From positions 22,111 through 86,110 of the forward strand of contig QJWJ01000431.1 of NCBI GenBank assembly GCA_003235365.1: a stretch of DNA of 64,000 nt, in the 5' to 3' direction. Each line of letters begins with the position of its first letter. The first letter of the stretch is position 1. The position numbers and the translations under genes are program-made. The notes beneath the pieces were generated by a model, which saw only the letters and a list, made by a program, of their open reading frames with translations, searched no databases and was not told the origin of the DNA. This DNA is from Deltaproteobacteria bacterium (lineage in GTDB: Bacteria; Myxococcota_A; Polyangia; Polyangiales; Polyangiaceae). Shown here piece by piece: positions 39,105-47,548 of the stretch.

Positions 39105-39749
39105 CTACTTCTTCTTCTTCGCGGTGGTTTGTTCCGCCTCGGCCCCGTTGGAGGACTCGCCTGATGCGGCCCGCATTTTGTCAGCGAGCTGCTTCAGCGG
39201 AGCGAGTCTCGGGTCAACCGCCCAACCGTCCGCAGAGCTTTCGGGAGGCGCACCGATAGCCGGTGACGGGTCCAAACGCAAGTCCGAACGCAACGGGACC
39301 ATGGGCAATTCGAGTAGGACCTGTTCCCGGACGAAGTCGTCCAAGTGGATGATATCGCCGAGGAACGTGTCGTGGGCGGCGTCCTCTTCCGTAAGTACGT
39401 CCGCCTCGTCATTTTCCTTCGGTGCTCGGCGGTGTTTGGCGCGGCGCGGCCCGTGCTCATCGCTCACCTCGCGGTTGAGCATCAGGAACAGTTCGGAGGA
39501 AAGGTCGTAGATCGCTGGATCCAGCGTTCGAGCGCAAGGCATCTGGATTTGCACCGCGATCTTTCCGCGCACCAGAAACTGCCTGCCGTTCTTCATGACG
39601 CTGGCCGTCAGACGACCGGTCCGGTCCGTGGGACTTGCTTCTGTCCCAGCCAGGGCGGTCGACAACCACTCGATGGGTACGTCCCACGTTCGGTGTTGTT
39701 CGGAGCGCTCCACGTCGGCGACAGCGACGTTGAACAAGGACGTTGGCAT
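39105..39749 (-). CDS. DUF177 (YceD-like) protein
   Basis: 214 residues from the ATG at 39749. The family signature of YceD/DUF177 is the acidic strand region after the central CARTLDP (Cys in PCARTLDPAIYDL) and the segment DIIHLDDFVREQVLLELPMVP with a conserved QVLLELP core. The C-terminal part ends in an Ala/Glu and then poly-Lys tail (KKKK). YceD proteins are almost always next to rpmF and have been linked to 23S rRNA accumulation. The gene starts a minus-strand run that goes on to rpmF and fabD. Confidence 0.88.
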   Translation of the reverse strand: MPTSLFNVAVADVERSEQHRTWDVPIEWLSTALAGTEASPTDRTGRLTASVMKNGRQFLVRGKIAVQIQMPCARTLDPAIYDLSSELFLMLNREVSDEHGPRRAKHRRAPKENDEADVLTEEDAAHDTFLGDIIHLDDFVREQVLLELPMVPLRSDLRLDPSPAIGAPPESSADGWAVDPRLAPLKQLADKMRAASGESSNGAEAEQTTAKKKK

Positions 39750-39916
39750 GGCGGCGGAGGGTAGCGCTCGGCGATGCGCGTTGCAAACCGCCGCGGCGAG
39801 CGTGGGACGATTGTGGTGTTGCCAAGCGACGCCACGCCGAAGTTGTTTGGACACCGATCGACGGGATCGATGGTAATAGCGGGAGCGCCCTTCCTGCCGC
39901 TCCCTTGGCCGTGCCG

Positions 39917-41398
39917 ATGTCCGACGCGACTCCTTCTCCCGCTCCTGCCTCACAACCCGACGAAGCACGGGCCGACCGCGCCTCCCAGCCTGGCGACTCC
40001 AGCGGCACACCTCAAGCGCCGCGATCGTCCGCGGCGGCGCGCTGGCGACGACTGGTCGGGCGCGTAGCTGGCGCGCCCAGTTGGGCTCTCGCCGTCGGCA
40101 TCTACCTGCTCACCACGTCGGTGTACTTCGCGTTCGCTGCACCGGACGTGCTGATTTCGCACACCCAGTACAATCACTTCGCCCTGCTCGCCGACGGCTG
40201 GTTGCACGGCAGACTCGATCTCCCCGACGGTCCCCCGGACTACGCGCAGATGAACGATTTCGCGAAGTTCAAAGGGCAATGGTACGTGGCGTTTCCGCCG
40301 TTTCCCGCGGTGTTGTTGTTGCCGGTCGCCGCCGTCGCCGGCGAGGCCGAGCTAGTGCGCGACGGGCAGTTCTTCGTCTGGCTCGCGGGCGTCGGGCCCG
40401 GGCTGTTGTTTCTGGCGCTGGAGCGACTTTCCGCGCGCGGATTGTCGCCCCGTTCCCGTTGGCAGAACGTCGTGCTGAGCGTCGCCTTTGCCTTCGGCAG
40501 CGTGTACTTCTTCTGCGCGGTTCAGGGCACGGTGTGGTTTGCTGCTCACGTCGTGGGAGTGGCGTTGGCGGCGCTGTACTTGTTCGCGTCGATCGAGGCG
40601 AAGAACCCGCTGCTCGCTGGTGTCGCGCTCGGGTTTGGTCTGATGACGCGGGCACCGCTGGCGTTTGCTGCGCCGCTGTTTGCGTTGGAAGCGTTGCGCA
40701 GTTGCGCGTCCCCTGCTTCGACACTCGGCGCACGGGGGCCGGGCTTCGGTGGTTGGTGGCAGTGGTTCAAAGTGTACGTTCGCGGGCTCGATTGGCGACG
40801 ATTGAGCAGACTGTACGCGCTGTTCGCCCTGCCGATTCTGCTCTGTCTGGGGGCCTTGTTCTGGATGAACTGGGAGCGATTCGGCAGCGGCTTCGACAAC
40901 GGTTACCAGTACCTGACGGTTGCCTGGCAGACGCGGATCAAGAAGTGGGGGTTGTTCCACTATCACTACCTGTCCCGGAACTTGGGGATCGCGCTGTCGA
41001 TGCTTCCGTGGCTCGGCGGTAAACACGGTTTTCAGATCAACGTTCATGGCCTGGCGTTGTGGTTCACGACGCCGCTGTACCTGTGGCTGCTCTGGCCGAA
41101 GACCAAAGGCGCACTGCACTGGGCGTTGTGGGCCAGCGTGCTGTGCATCGCCGCGCCCACGTTGTTCTATCAAAACACCGGTTGGGCGCAGTTTGGCTAC
41201 CGCTTCTCCAACGACTATGCGGTGTTCTTGATTGCGCTGCTGGCGATCGGAGCGCGTCCGCTTCGCTGGGGCTTCGCTCTTGCGCTGGCCTGGTCCATTG
41301 CCGTCAATGCGTTCGGCGCCTGGACGTTCGGCAAAGAGGAGCACAAGTCGTATTACTACGTCGATGGATCACAAACTCACTTCTACCAGCGAGACTGA
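39917..41398 (+). CDS. Polytopic inner-membrane protein, GT-C-like
   Basis: 493 residues. After a disordered N-terminus of about 45 residues (Ala/Pro/Ser/Gln), there are about ten hydrophobic helices starting with SWALAVGIYLLTTSVYFAF. Loop sequences such as SHTQYNHFALLADGWLHGRLDLP right after the first helix and a C-terminal half with YQYLTVAWQTRIKKWGLFHYHYLSRN resemble lipid-linked sugar glycosyltransferases of the GT-C fold, but no diagnostic DxD-type motif is obvious. It is divergent from DUF177 and precedes relA by 100 bases. Function is an inference from topology. Confidence 0.6.
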   Translation: MSDATPSPAPASQPDEARADRASQPGDSSGTPQAPRSSAAARWRRLVGRVAGAPSWALAVGIYLLTTSVYFAFAAPDVLISHTQYNHFALLADGWLHGRLDLPDGPPDYAQMNDFAKFKGQWYVAFPPFPAVLLLPVAAVAGEAELVRDGQFFVWLAGVGPGLLFLALERLSARGLSPRSRWQNVVLSVAFAFGSVYFFCAVQGTVWFAAHVVGVALAALYLFASIEAKNPLLAGVALGFGLMTRAPLAFAAPLFALEALRSCASPASTLGARGPGFGGWWQWFKVYVRGLDWRRLSRLYALFALPILLCLGALFWMNWERFGSGFDNGYQYLTVAWQTRIKKWGLFHYHYLSRNLGIALSMLPWLGGKHGFQINVHGLALWFTTPLYLWLLWPKTKGALHWALWASVLCIAAPTLFYQNTGWAQFGYRFSNDYAVFLIALLAIGARPLRWGFALALAWSIAVNAFGAWTFGKEEHKSYYYVDGSQTHFYQRD

Positions 41399-41497
41399 AA
41401 GCTCAATCGCCGGTTGGATGGCATGCCTCGGCCCGCACCACGAGGCCACACCGGGCGGCACTTGACGTCACCACGCCCGTGCTAATCAGTGGTTGCG

Positions 41498-43591
41498 ATG
41501 GACCCCGTTGCGACGTTGAACCAAGCGCCGTTCGAGCCGGTCGAGCACGAGCGGATCGTGGCGGCTTTGGCACATCTGGACTCGAGCGGCTTGTCCGAGG
41601 CCGACCGGGCGCAGCGTCGCAGCGCTGCGGCGTCCTTGGTGTCGATGCACCTCGACGTCGATACCGTCGTCGCCACGCTTCTTGTTGGGGTTTGCGATCC
41701 GGACGAACCTCCGAAGGACTCGACGTCGACCGCGCCGCTCAGTGCGGAGGCGTGCAAGCTGCTCGAAGGGGTGGCGCGTTTGCACCGCATCCGCTGGGAC
41801 CGACTCGACGACGAGGGCGCCGAGGGCATGCGCCGCATGTTCCTGGCGATGGCACGCGACGTGCGCGTGGTACTCATCGTGCTCGCGCTTCGGGTCGAGC
41901 AGATGCGAGAGGTCGATGCGCTGCCCGCCGAAGCGAAGGCTCGCGCCGCGGCAGAGGCCATGGAGATCTTCGCGCCGCTCGCGAACCGCCTGGGGATCGG
42001 GCGTTTCAAGGTGGAGCTCGAAGATGGCGCGTTTCGGATCCTCGAACCAGAGAACTTCGAACGCCTCTCGACGTTGCTGGCTCAGAAGCGTGACGAGCGC
42101 CAGACGTACATCGACGAGGTGGCGGCGTTGCTCGCCGAGCGGTTGAACGCCGACGGGTTGCGCGGCGAGATCTTCGGGCGGCCGAAGCACCTGTCGAGCA
42201 TCTTCAACAAGATGCGCCTGAAGCAGATCGACTTCGAGAACCTGTACGACATCAGCGCGCTGCGGGTGATCACCGAACGCGTCCCCGATTGCTACGCGAT
42301 CCTCGGCAGTGTGCATGCCATGTGGCGGCCCATTCGTGGGGAGTTCGACGACTACATCGCGATGCCCAAGCCCAACGGGTACCAGTCGCTGCATACGGTC
42401 GTGATCGGTCCCCGGGGTCGTCCGGTCGAGGTGCAGATCCGCACCCACGAGATGCATCGCTTTGCCGAATTCGGTGTGGCTGCGCACTTTGCCTACAAGG
42501 AGAAGCAGCGCGGTGGGGTCGTCGCCGAGCGCTTCATGGTGTTGCGACGCCTGCTGGATTGGGAGCGGGAGCTGCTCGATTCCAAGCAATTCGTCGAATC
42601 GCTCAAGACCGACGTCTTCGCCGATCAGGTTTACGTGTTCACGCCCACCGGAGACGTCGTCGATCTCCCGAAGGGCGCCACGCCGCTCGATTTTGCCTAC
42701 CGCATCCACACCAGCGTCGGCCATCGAACGCGCGGGGCGCGCGTCAACGACCAGATCGTCACCCTCGATCGCGCGCTGCAAACCGGTGATCGCGTCCAGA
42801 TCCTGACCCACAAGGAACCGCAGCCCAGTCGCGACTGGATGAACCCGAACCTCGGTTACCTCAAGACGGCCGGTGCGCGCGCCAAGGTGCGGCATTGGTT
42901 TCGCCAGCAAAGTCGCGACGCGGCGATCACCGCGGGCAAGGACTTGCTCGAGCGCGAGTTGCGGCGGCTGGGTTTGCGCCGCACCACGGCCAAGCAAATG
43001 GCCACGGCGATGGGCTACGCGGGCCTCGAGGAGATGTTTGCGGCGATTGGCTACGGCGACCGCAGTCCGCAAGCGGTGGCGTCCACCGCACTCGAGCTCG
43101 AGCACGAGCACGAACCGCCGCCGCCGCCGAGTCACGCGCCGAGCAGCGTCCGCGGTACCAGCGGTTTGCGCCTCGATGGCATCGACGACGTGCTGGGCAA
43201 ACGCGCCCGTTGCTGCAACCCGCTGCCCGGCGATTCGGTGATCGGTTTCGTCACCCGTGGTCGGGGCGTCGTGATCCACCGGCGGGATTGCGCCAACGTG
43301 CTCGAATCACCCGAGCCGGAGCGTCTCGTCGAAGTCGATTGGGGACCCGACCAGCGCCAAGCTCATTCGGTCAGCGTCGAGGTCAGCGCCGCTCACCACC
43401 CGGAGTTGCTCAGCCGCGTGGTCAAGGTGCTGACCAGTCTGGGTATCACCGTGCGAGCGGCGCGCGTGGAAAACGACGGTGATTCCGATCGGCTGTCGCT
43501 CGATCTGGAAACTCGCAGCGCGCATCAATTGACCACCGCACTCGAACGGCTCGGACAGCGCAATGGCATCGACGACGTGCGCGTCGTTTGA
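41498..43591 (+). CDS. relA: GTP pyrophosphokinase RelA (synthetase-only type)
   Basis: Long RSH protein of about 697 residues that makes (p)ppGpp. The N-terminal HD hydrolase domain is degenerate: where bifunctional enzymes have LLHDVVEDT this one has LLVGVCDPD, so hydrolysis should be lost. The synthetase domain is intact (GRPKHLSSIFNKM, NLYDISALRVI, YIAMPKPNGYQSLHT, VEVQIRTHEMH) and carries the acidic EFDD motif at 282-285, as in monofunctional RelA, rather than RxKD. TGS (VYVFTPTGDVVDLPKGATPLDFAY), the conserved Cys-containing region (RARCCNPLPGD) and an ACT domain complete it. A GTG at 41489 is an alternative start. Confidence 0.93.
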   Translation: MDPVATLNQAPFEPVEHERIVAALAHLDSSGLSEADRAQRRSAAASLVSMHLDVDTVVATLLVGVCDPDEPPKDSTSTAPLSAEACKLLEGVARLHRIRWDRLDDEGAEGMRRMFLAMARDVRVVLIVLALRVEQMREVDALPAEAKARAAAEAMEIFAPLANRLGIGRFKVELEDGAFRILEPENFERLSTLLAQKRDERQTYIDEVAALLAERLNADGLRGEIFGRPKHLSSIFNKMRLKQIDFENLYDISALRVITERVPDCYAILGSVHAMWRPIRGEFDDYIAMPKPNGYQSLHTVVIGPRGRPVEVQIRTHEMHRFAEFGVAAHFAYKEKQRGGVVAERFMVLRRLLDWERELLDSKQFVESLKTDVFADQVYVFTPTGDVVDLPKGATPLDFAYRIHTSVGHRTRGARVNDQIVTLDRALQTGDRVQILTHKEPQPSRDWMNPNLGYLKTAGARAKVRHWFRQQSRDAAITAGKDLLERELRRLGLRRTTAKQMATAMGYAGLEEMFAAIGYGDRSPQAVASTALELEHEHEPPPPPSHAPSSVRGTSGLRLDGIDDVLGKRARCCNPLPGDSVIGFVTRGRGVVIHRRDCANVLESPEPERLVEVDWGPDQRQAHSVSVEVSAAHHPELLSRVVKVLTSLGITVRAARVENDGDSDRLSLDLETRSAHQLTTALERLGQRNGIDDVRVV

Positions 43592-43628
43592 GGGGCTGAA
43601 GCGCCGCGCCGCTCGCCGAGCTCAGTTC

Positions 43629-44540
43629 TCAGCCGCGCCGCTGGGGCAGGCCTGCGGTATGCAGTTTGCCGGGTAGCGCGCGCCCGACGATCTTCTCTGC
43701 GACTTGGGCAGCTTCGACCAGTGCCGGCAGGTTGAGGCCGGTTTCGATGCCCATGCCGTCGAGCATGAAAGCCAGATCTTCGGTCGCCAAGTTGCCCGAC
43801 GCGCCGGGGGCGTAGGGGCAGCCACCCAATCCACCGAGCGAACTGTCGAAGTGGAACAGCCCGAGCTGTAACCCGACCAGTGCGTTTGCCAGCGCCGTGC
43901 CACGTGTGTCGTGTAGATGCAGAGCGAGTTTCTCCGGGCTGATGTCTTGGAGGAACAACTCGCAGATCGCTTGGGTTTGCTTTGGGTTACCGACGCCGAT
44001 CGTGTCGCCCAGGCTCACCTGGTAGCAGCCGAAGCCGAGCAGTGTTTGGGTGATGTCGAGGGCGCGCTTCGGGTCGACCGCGCCTTCGTAGGGGCAGCCC
44101 CAGACGGTCGAGACGTAGGCGCGAACACGGATCTTCGTGTCTCGGGCCTGGTGGACGAGATCCTCGAAGACCTGCAAGGAACGCTCGATCGTCTTGTTCG
44201 TGTTGCGTAGGTTGTGCGTCTCACTGGCGGAGAGGAACACAGCCACTTCGTCCATGCCGGCCTCGATGGCTCGCTCGAGCCCGCGGGTGTTGGGACACAG
44301 CGCGCTGAATTGCACGCCGTCAGGGCGAGCGATGTCCTTCGTCAACGCGTCGGCATCGGCCAGTTGCGGGATCCAGCGTGGCGAGACGTAGCTCGTCACT
44401 TCGATGCGGCGCAGGCCGGCACCGACCAGGGCTTGGATCAGCAGTTTCTTTTGGCCCACCGGGACTAGCGGCGGTTCGTTCTGCAGACCATCCCTCGGAG
44501 AGACCTCATAGATTGAGACTCGCGGAGGGTAGTGAGGCAT
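43629..44540 (-). CDS. Hydroxymethylglutaryl-CoA lyase
   Basis: TIM-barrel lyase (303 residues) cleaving HMG-CoA to acetoacetate and acetyl-CoA in leucine breakdown. The start signature YEVSPRDGLQNE with metal ligand Asp17, the His208-Leu-His210 pair in LALHLHDTRG, and catalytic Cys241 in GLGGCPYAPGASGN all match. The ATG at 44540 shares one base with the purF stop (TGATG), so the gene is translationally coupled to purF, an unusual pairing. The family also includes related citramalate-type lyases, but the glycine/Cys loop points to HMG-CoA lyase. Confidence 0.93.
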   Translation of the reverse strand: MPHYPPRVSIYEVSPRDGLQNEPPLVPVGQKKLLIQALVGAGLRRIEVTSYVSPRWIPQLADADALTKDIARPDGVQFSALCPNTRGLERAIEAGMDEVAVFLSASETHNLRNTNKTIERSLQVFEDLVHQARDTKIRVRAYVSTVWGCPYEGAVDPKRALDITQTLLGFGCYQVSLGDTIGVGNPKQTQAICELFLQDISPEKLALHLHDTRGTALANALVGLQLGLFHFDSSLGGLGGCPYAPGASGNLATEDLAFMLDGMGIETGLNLPALVEAAQVAEKIVGRALPGKLHTAGLPQRRG

Positions 44541-45997
44541 CAGACATCCAGCAGGCGCATTTGGCGCGATCGAGGGGGGGTCTTGTATTGTATGGGGTAG
44601 TTGCCACTGAAGCACGCGTCACAGAACGGATGTCGTCCCTGTTCGTCCTTCAGCATCGGAAGCCGGTGCTCCGACGACACGTTCGACGGTTCGCGGGGAG
44701 ACGCACTGGCGAGAACCGACTCGATCATGCTCTCGTGGGAAAGGTAGCCGAGGGAATCGCTGGTCACGAACTCGTTGATGGCTTCGACGCTGTGGCTCGA
44801 CGCGATCAGCTCGTCGCGGGTCGGCGTGTCGATGCCGTAGTAGCAAGGCCAACGCGTTGGCGGGCTCGAGATCCGCAGGTGCACCTCTTTGGCGCCTGCA
44901 TCTCGAATCATTTTCACGATCTTACGGCTGGTGGTACCACGCACGATGCTGTCGTCCACCACGATGACTCGCTTGTCGCGGAACACCTCGGGCACCGGGC
45001 TCAGCTTGAGCCGCACGCCGAAATGCCGAATGCTCTGCTGGGGCTCGATGAACGTACGGCCGATGTAGTGACTGCGGACGAGACCGACCTCGTAGCGGAT
45101 CCCGGACTCTTCCGCGAAGCCGATCGTTGCAGGCACACCCGAGTCGGGGACCGCCACGACCACGTCGGCTTCCACGCGGTTTTCGCGGGCCAACGCTCGC
45201 CCGAAATTCTTGCGGGCCTCGTAGACGTTGACGCCGTCGAGGGTCGAGTCGGGTCGTGCGAAGTAGATGTACTCGAAGACGCAGCGTTTGCTCGCAATCG
45301 GCGGGGCCGGAGTGATGCTGCGCAGGCCTTCATCGGACAGCACCACGATCTCGCCGGGCTCGACGTCGCGTACGAACTCCGCCTCGATCAGGCTGAACAC
45401 CGTTGGCTCGCTGGCGACCACGAACTGGCGATCGCCGCTCTTGAGACGGCCGATGCACAGCGGGCGAATGCCGTAGCGGTCTCGCGCGGCGAGCATTTTC
45501 GTCTCGGTCAGGCAAACCAACGAAAAGGCGCCTTCGACTTTGCTCAGCGCGTCCGCGAGGCGGTCTTCGGTCGTGCGCTGCCCGCTGACCGCCAGTAGGT
45601 GGACGATGACCTCGGTGTCGCTACCGCTCTGAAAAATCGACCCGCTCTTCTCCAGTTGTTCGCGTAGCAGCAAGCTGTTGGTGAGGTTGCCGTTGTGGGC
45701 GATGGCGATCTGACCGTGAGCGTAGTCGACGGCGATCGGTTGGGCGTTGCGAAGTAACGAGCCACCGGCAGTCGAATAACGGACGTGGCCGATGGCATTG
45801 GTGCCCGTCAACCGCTCCATCTGGCGTGGCTGAAAGACGTCGATGACCTGACCCATACCCCGATGCAGCGCCAACTGCTTGCCGTCGCTGGTGGCAATGC
45901 CGGCGCTTTCCTGCCCGCGGTGCTGCAACGCATGCAGCCCTAGGTAGGTGAGGTTGGCCGCTTCCGGGTGACCATAGATTCCGAATACGCCGCACAT
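44540..45997 (-). CDS. purF: Amidophosphoribosyltransferase
   Basis: First committed enzyme of purine synthesis (485 residues). The nucleophile is Cys2 right after the initiator Met (MCGVFGIYG), so no propeptide is needed. The glutaminase half has HRGQESAGI, HVRYSTAGG and AHNGNLTN; the PRPP loop is VIVVDDSIVRGTTSR. Four Cys at cluster-ligand positions (SKRCVFEY, RWPCYYGID, FCDAC) suggest a [4Fe-4S] cluster of the Bacillus type, which normally goes with a propeptide. The ATG at 45997 fixes the start. Confidence 0.95.
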   Translation of the reverse strand: MCGVFGIYGHPEAANLTYLGLHALQHRGQESAGIATSDGKQLALHRGMGQVIDVFQPRQMERLTGTNAIGHVRYSTAGGSLLRNAQPIAVDYAHGQIAIAHNGNLTNSLLLREQLEKSGSIFQSGSDTEVIVHLLAVSGQRTTEDRLADALSKVEGAFSLVCLTETKMLAARDRYGIRPLCIGRLKSGDRQFVVASEPTVFSLIEAEFVRDVEPGEIVVLSDEGLRSITPAPPIASKRCVFEYIYFARPDSTLDGVNVYEARKNFGRALARENRVEADVVVAVPDSGVPATIGFAEESGIRYEVGLVRSHYIGRTFIEPQQSIRHFGVRLKLSPVPEVFRDKRVIVVDDSIVRGTTSRKIVKMIRDAGAKEVHLRISSPPTRWPCYYGIDTPTRDELIASSHSVEAINEFVTSDSLGYLSHESMIESVLASASPREPSNVSSEHRLPMLKDEQGRHPFCDACFSGNYPIQYKTPPRSRQMRLLDV

Positions 45998-46234
45998 TCG
46001 ATTCAGTCCGCGGGGACAGTTGGCTGGGTCATGCCGCGCAGCGGCCGTTTCCGCAAGCTGGAAAAGCTGGAACACGCACGAGGCGTGATCTCGGTGCACC
46101 GTTCGGGTCGTTCGAGCGTTTGCAGTGCAGTCGAAGACCGAGCCGGTTGCGATGGGTGTCCGAAAGAGTCACCCGATCCGGTCCGCCGGCGGACGTGCCC
46201 GCGCGGTTTCGGTGCCGTGTGTTCTCGCGGGAGC

Positions 46235-47329
46235 TCAGCGTTGTGGGGGCTCCTTGCTTTCGATCATCATCCTCAGTTCATCTTGGTCGTTTGAACGCCC
46301 GAGCGCCTCCTGCAACGAGATCAAGCGTCGTGCGTACAACGAAAACAGCGACTGGTTCATCGTCTGCATGCCGTGTTTGCCCTGACCGACCTGCATCTGC
46401 GAGTAGATCTGGTGAACCTTGTCTTCGCGGATCAGATTGCGGATCGCTGCGTTGGGGACCATCACTTCCATCGACAGCACACGCCCCGACGTTCCCGTGC
46501 GCGGCAACAGCAACTGGCTGAGCACACCCTCCAGCACGAACGACAATTGCGCGCGCACCTGGGCCTGCTGGTGCGGCGGAAAGACGTCGATCACGCGGTT
46601 GATGCTCTGAACGGCCGAGTTGGTGTGCAGTGTCGCGAATACGAGGTGGCCGGTTTCGGCAATCGTCAATGCGGCTTCGATGGTCTCCAGGTCCCGCATC
46701 TCGCCGACCAAAACGACGTCCGGGTCTTGGCGCAGCACGTACTTGAGCGCGTCTTTGAAGGTGTACGTATCCGCTCCGATTTCGCGTTGATTGACGATGC
46801 TTCGCTTGTGCGGATGCAAGTACTCGATCGGATCTTCGATCGTCATGATGTGCATTCGCTTCTCGGAGTTGATCTTGTCGATGATCGACGCCAGCGTCGT
46901 GCTCTTGCCCGAACCGGTGGGGCCGGTGACGAGGATCAAGCCGCGCGGCTTTTCTGTGAGTTCGGTAACGACAGGGGGCAACCCGAGTTCGTCGAAGGAC
47001 AAGATCTTGAACGGAATCGCGCGAAACGCGCCGGATACGGCGCCGCGTTGCATGAAGATGTTGGCGCGATAACGGGACAGGTTCTTGACGCCGAAGGAGA
47101 GGTCGAGCTCCTTGCGCTTTTCGAATTCGATCTTCTGCTCTTCGGTGAGAATTGAATAGCAGATCTGCTTGGTGTCGATGGGGCTGAGCGCTTCGAGCTT
47201 CAACGGCACGACCTGACCGTCGATGCGCAGCAACGGCGGGGCACCCGTGGTGATGTGCATGTCACTGGCCCCTTTCTCGATCATCGCGCGAAGTAGCTGG
47301 TGCAGGTTGACCTTGAGTCCCGTTGACAT
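46235..47329 (-). CDS. pilT: Twitching-motility retraction ATPase PilT
   Basis: Type IV pilus retraction motor, 364 residues. N-terminal PAS-like domain (LLRAMIEKGASDMHITTGAPPLLRIDG), Walker A GPTGSGKST, the Asp box IEDPIEYLH, Walker B VGEMRD, the His box TLHTNSAVQSINR, and the PilT-specific AIRNLIRE motif near the C-terminus (about 299-306). It is 219 bases downstream of pilB on the same strand. A GGAGG lies only three bases before the ATG. pilC is not next to it. Confidence 0.97.
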   Translation of the reverse strand: MSTGLKVNLHQLLRAMIEKGASDMHITTGAPPLLRIDGQVVPLKLEALSPIDTKQICYSILTEEQKIEFEKRKELDLSFGVKNLSRYRANIFMQRGAVSGAFRAIPFKILSFDELGLPPVVTELTEKPRGLILVTGPTGSGKSTTLASIIDKINSEKRMHIMTIEDPIEYLHPHKRSIVNQREIGADTYTFKDALKYVLRQDPDVVLVGEMRDLETIEAALTIAETGHLVFATLHTNSAVQSINRVIDVFPPHQQAQVRAQLSFVLEGVLSQLLLPRTGTSGRVLSMEVMVPNAAIRNLIREDKVHQIYSQMQVGQGKHGMQTMNQSLFSLYARRLISLQEALGRSNDQDELRMMIESKEPPQR

Positions 47330-47548
47330 GAACCTCCGAACGATGGGGCGCGCAGGCGCGGTGCTTTACAGCTTGGCTTCACGAACGCCCCGGCGTCAAC
47401 CGATGAGTCGACGTGCGCGGTACCGGACTCGAGCTTCTCGTGTAGGGAAGTCTGGTCGTGCGGGTCGGGGAGTGCGAGCGGCGCGATTGATCGAGTGCTG
47501 AGCCGTGCTCGGGCCGCCTGCAGGCGAGTCGCGGACGGAGTGCTTCGC

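Noticed and set aside
41486..43279. Long minus-strand frame opposite relA
   Set aside because: The plus strand encodes a full RSH protein with known motifs; the antisense frame has none.
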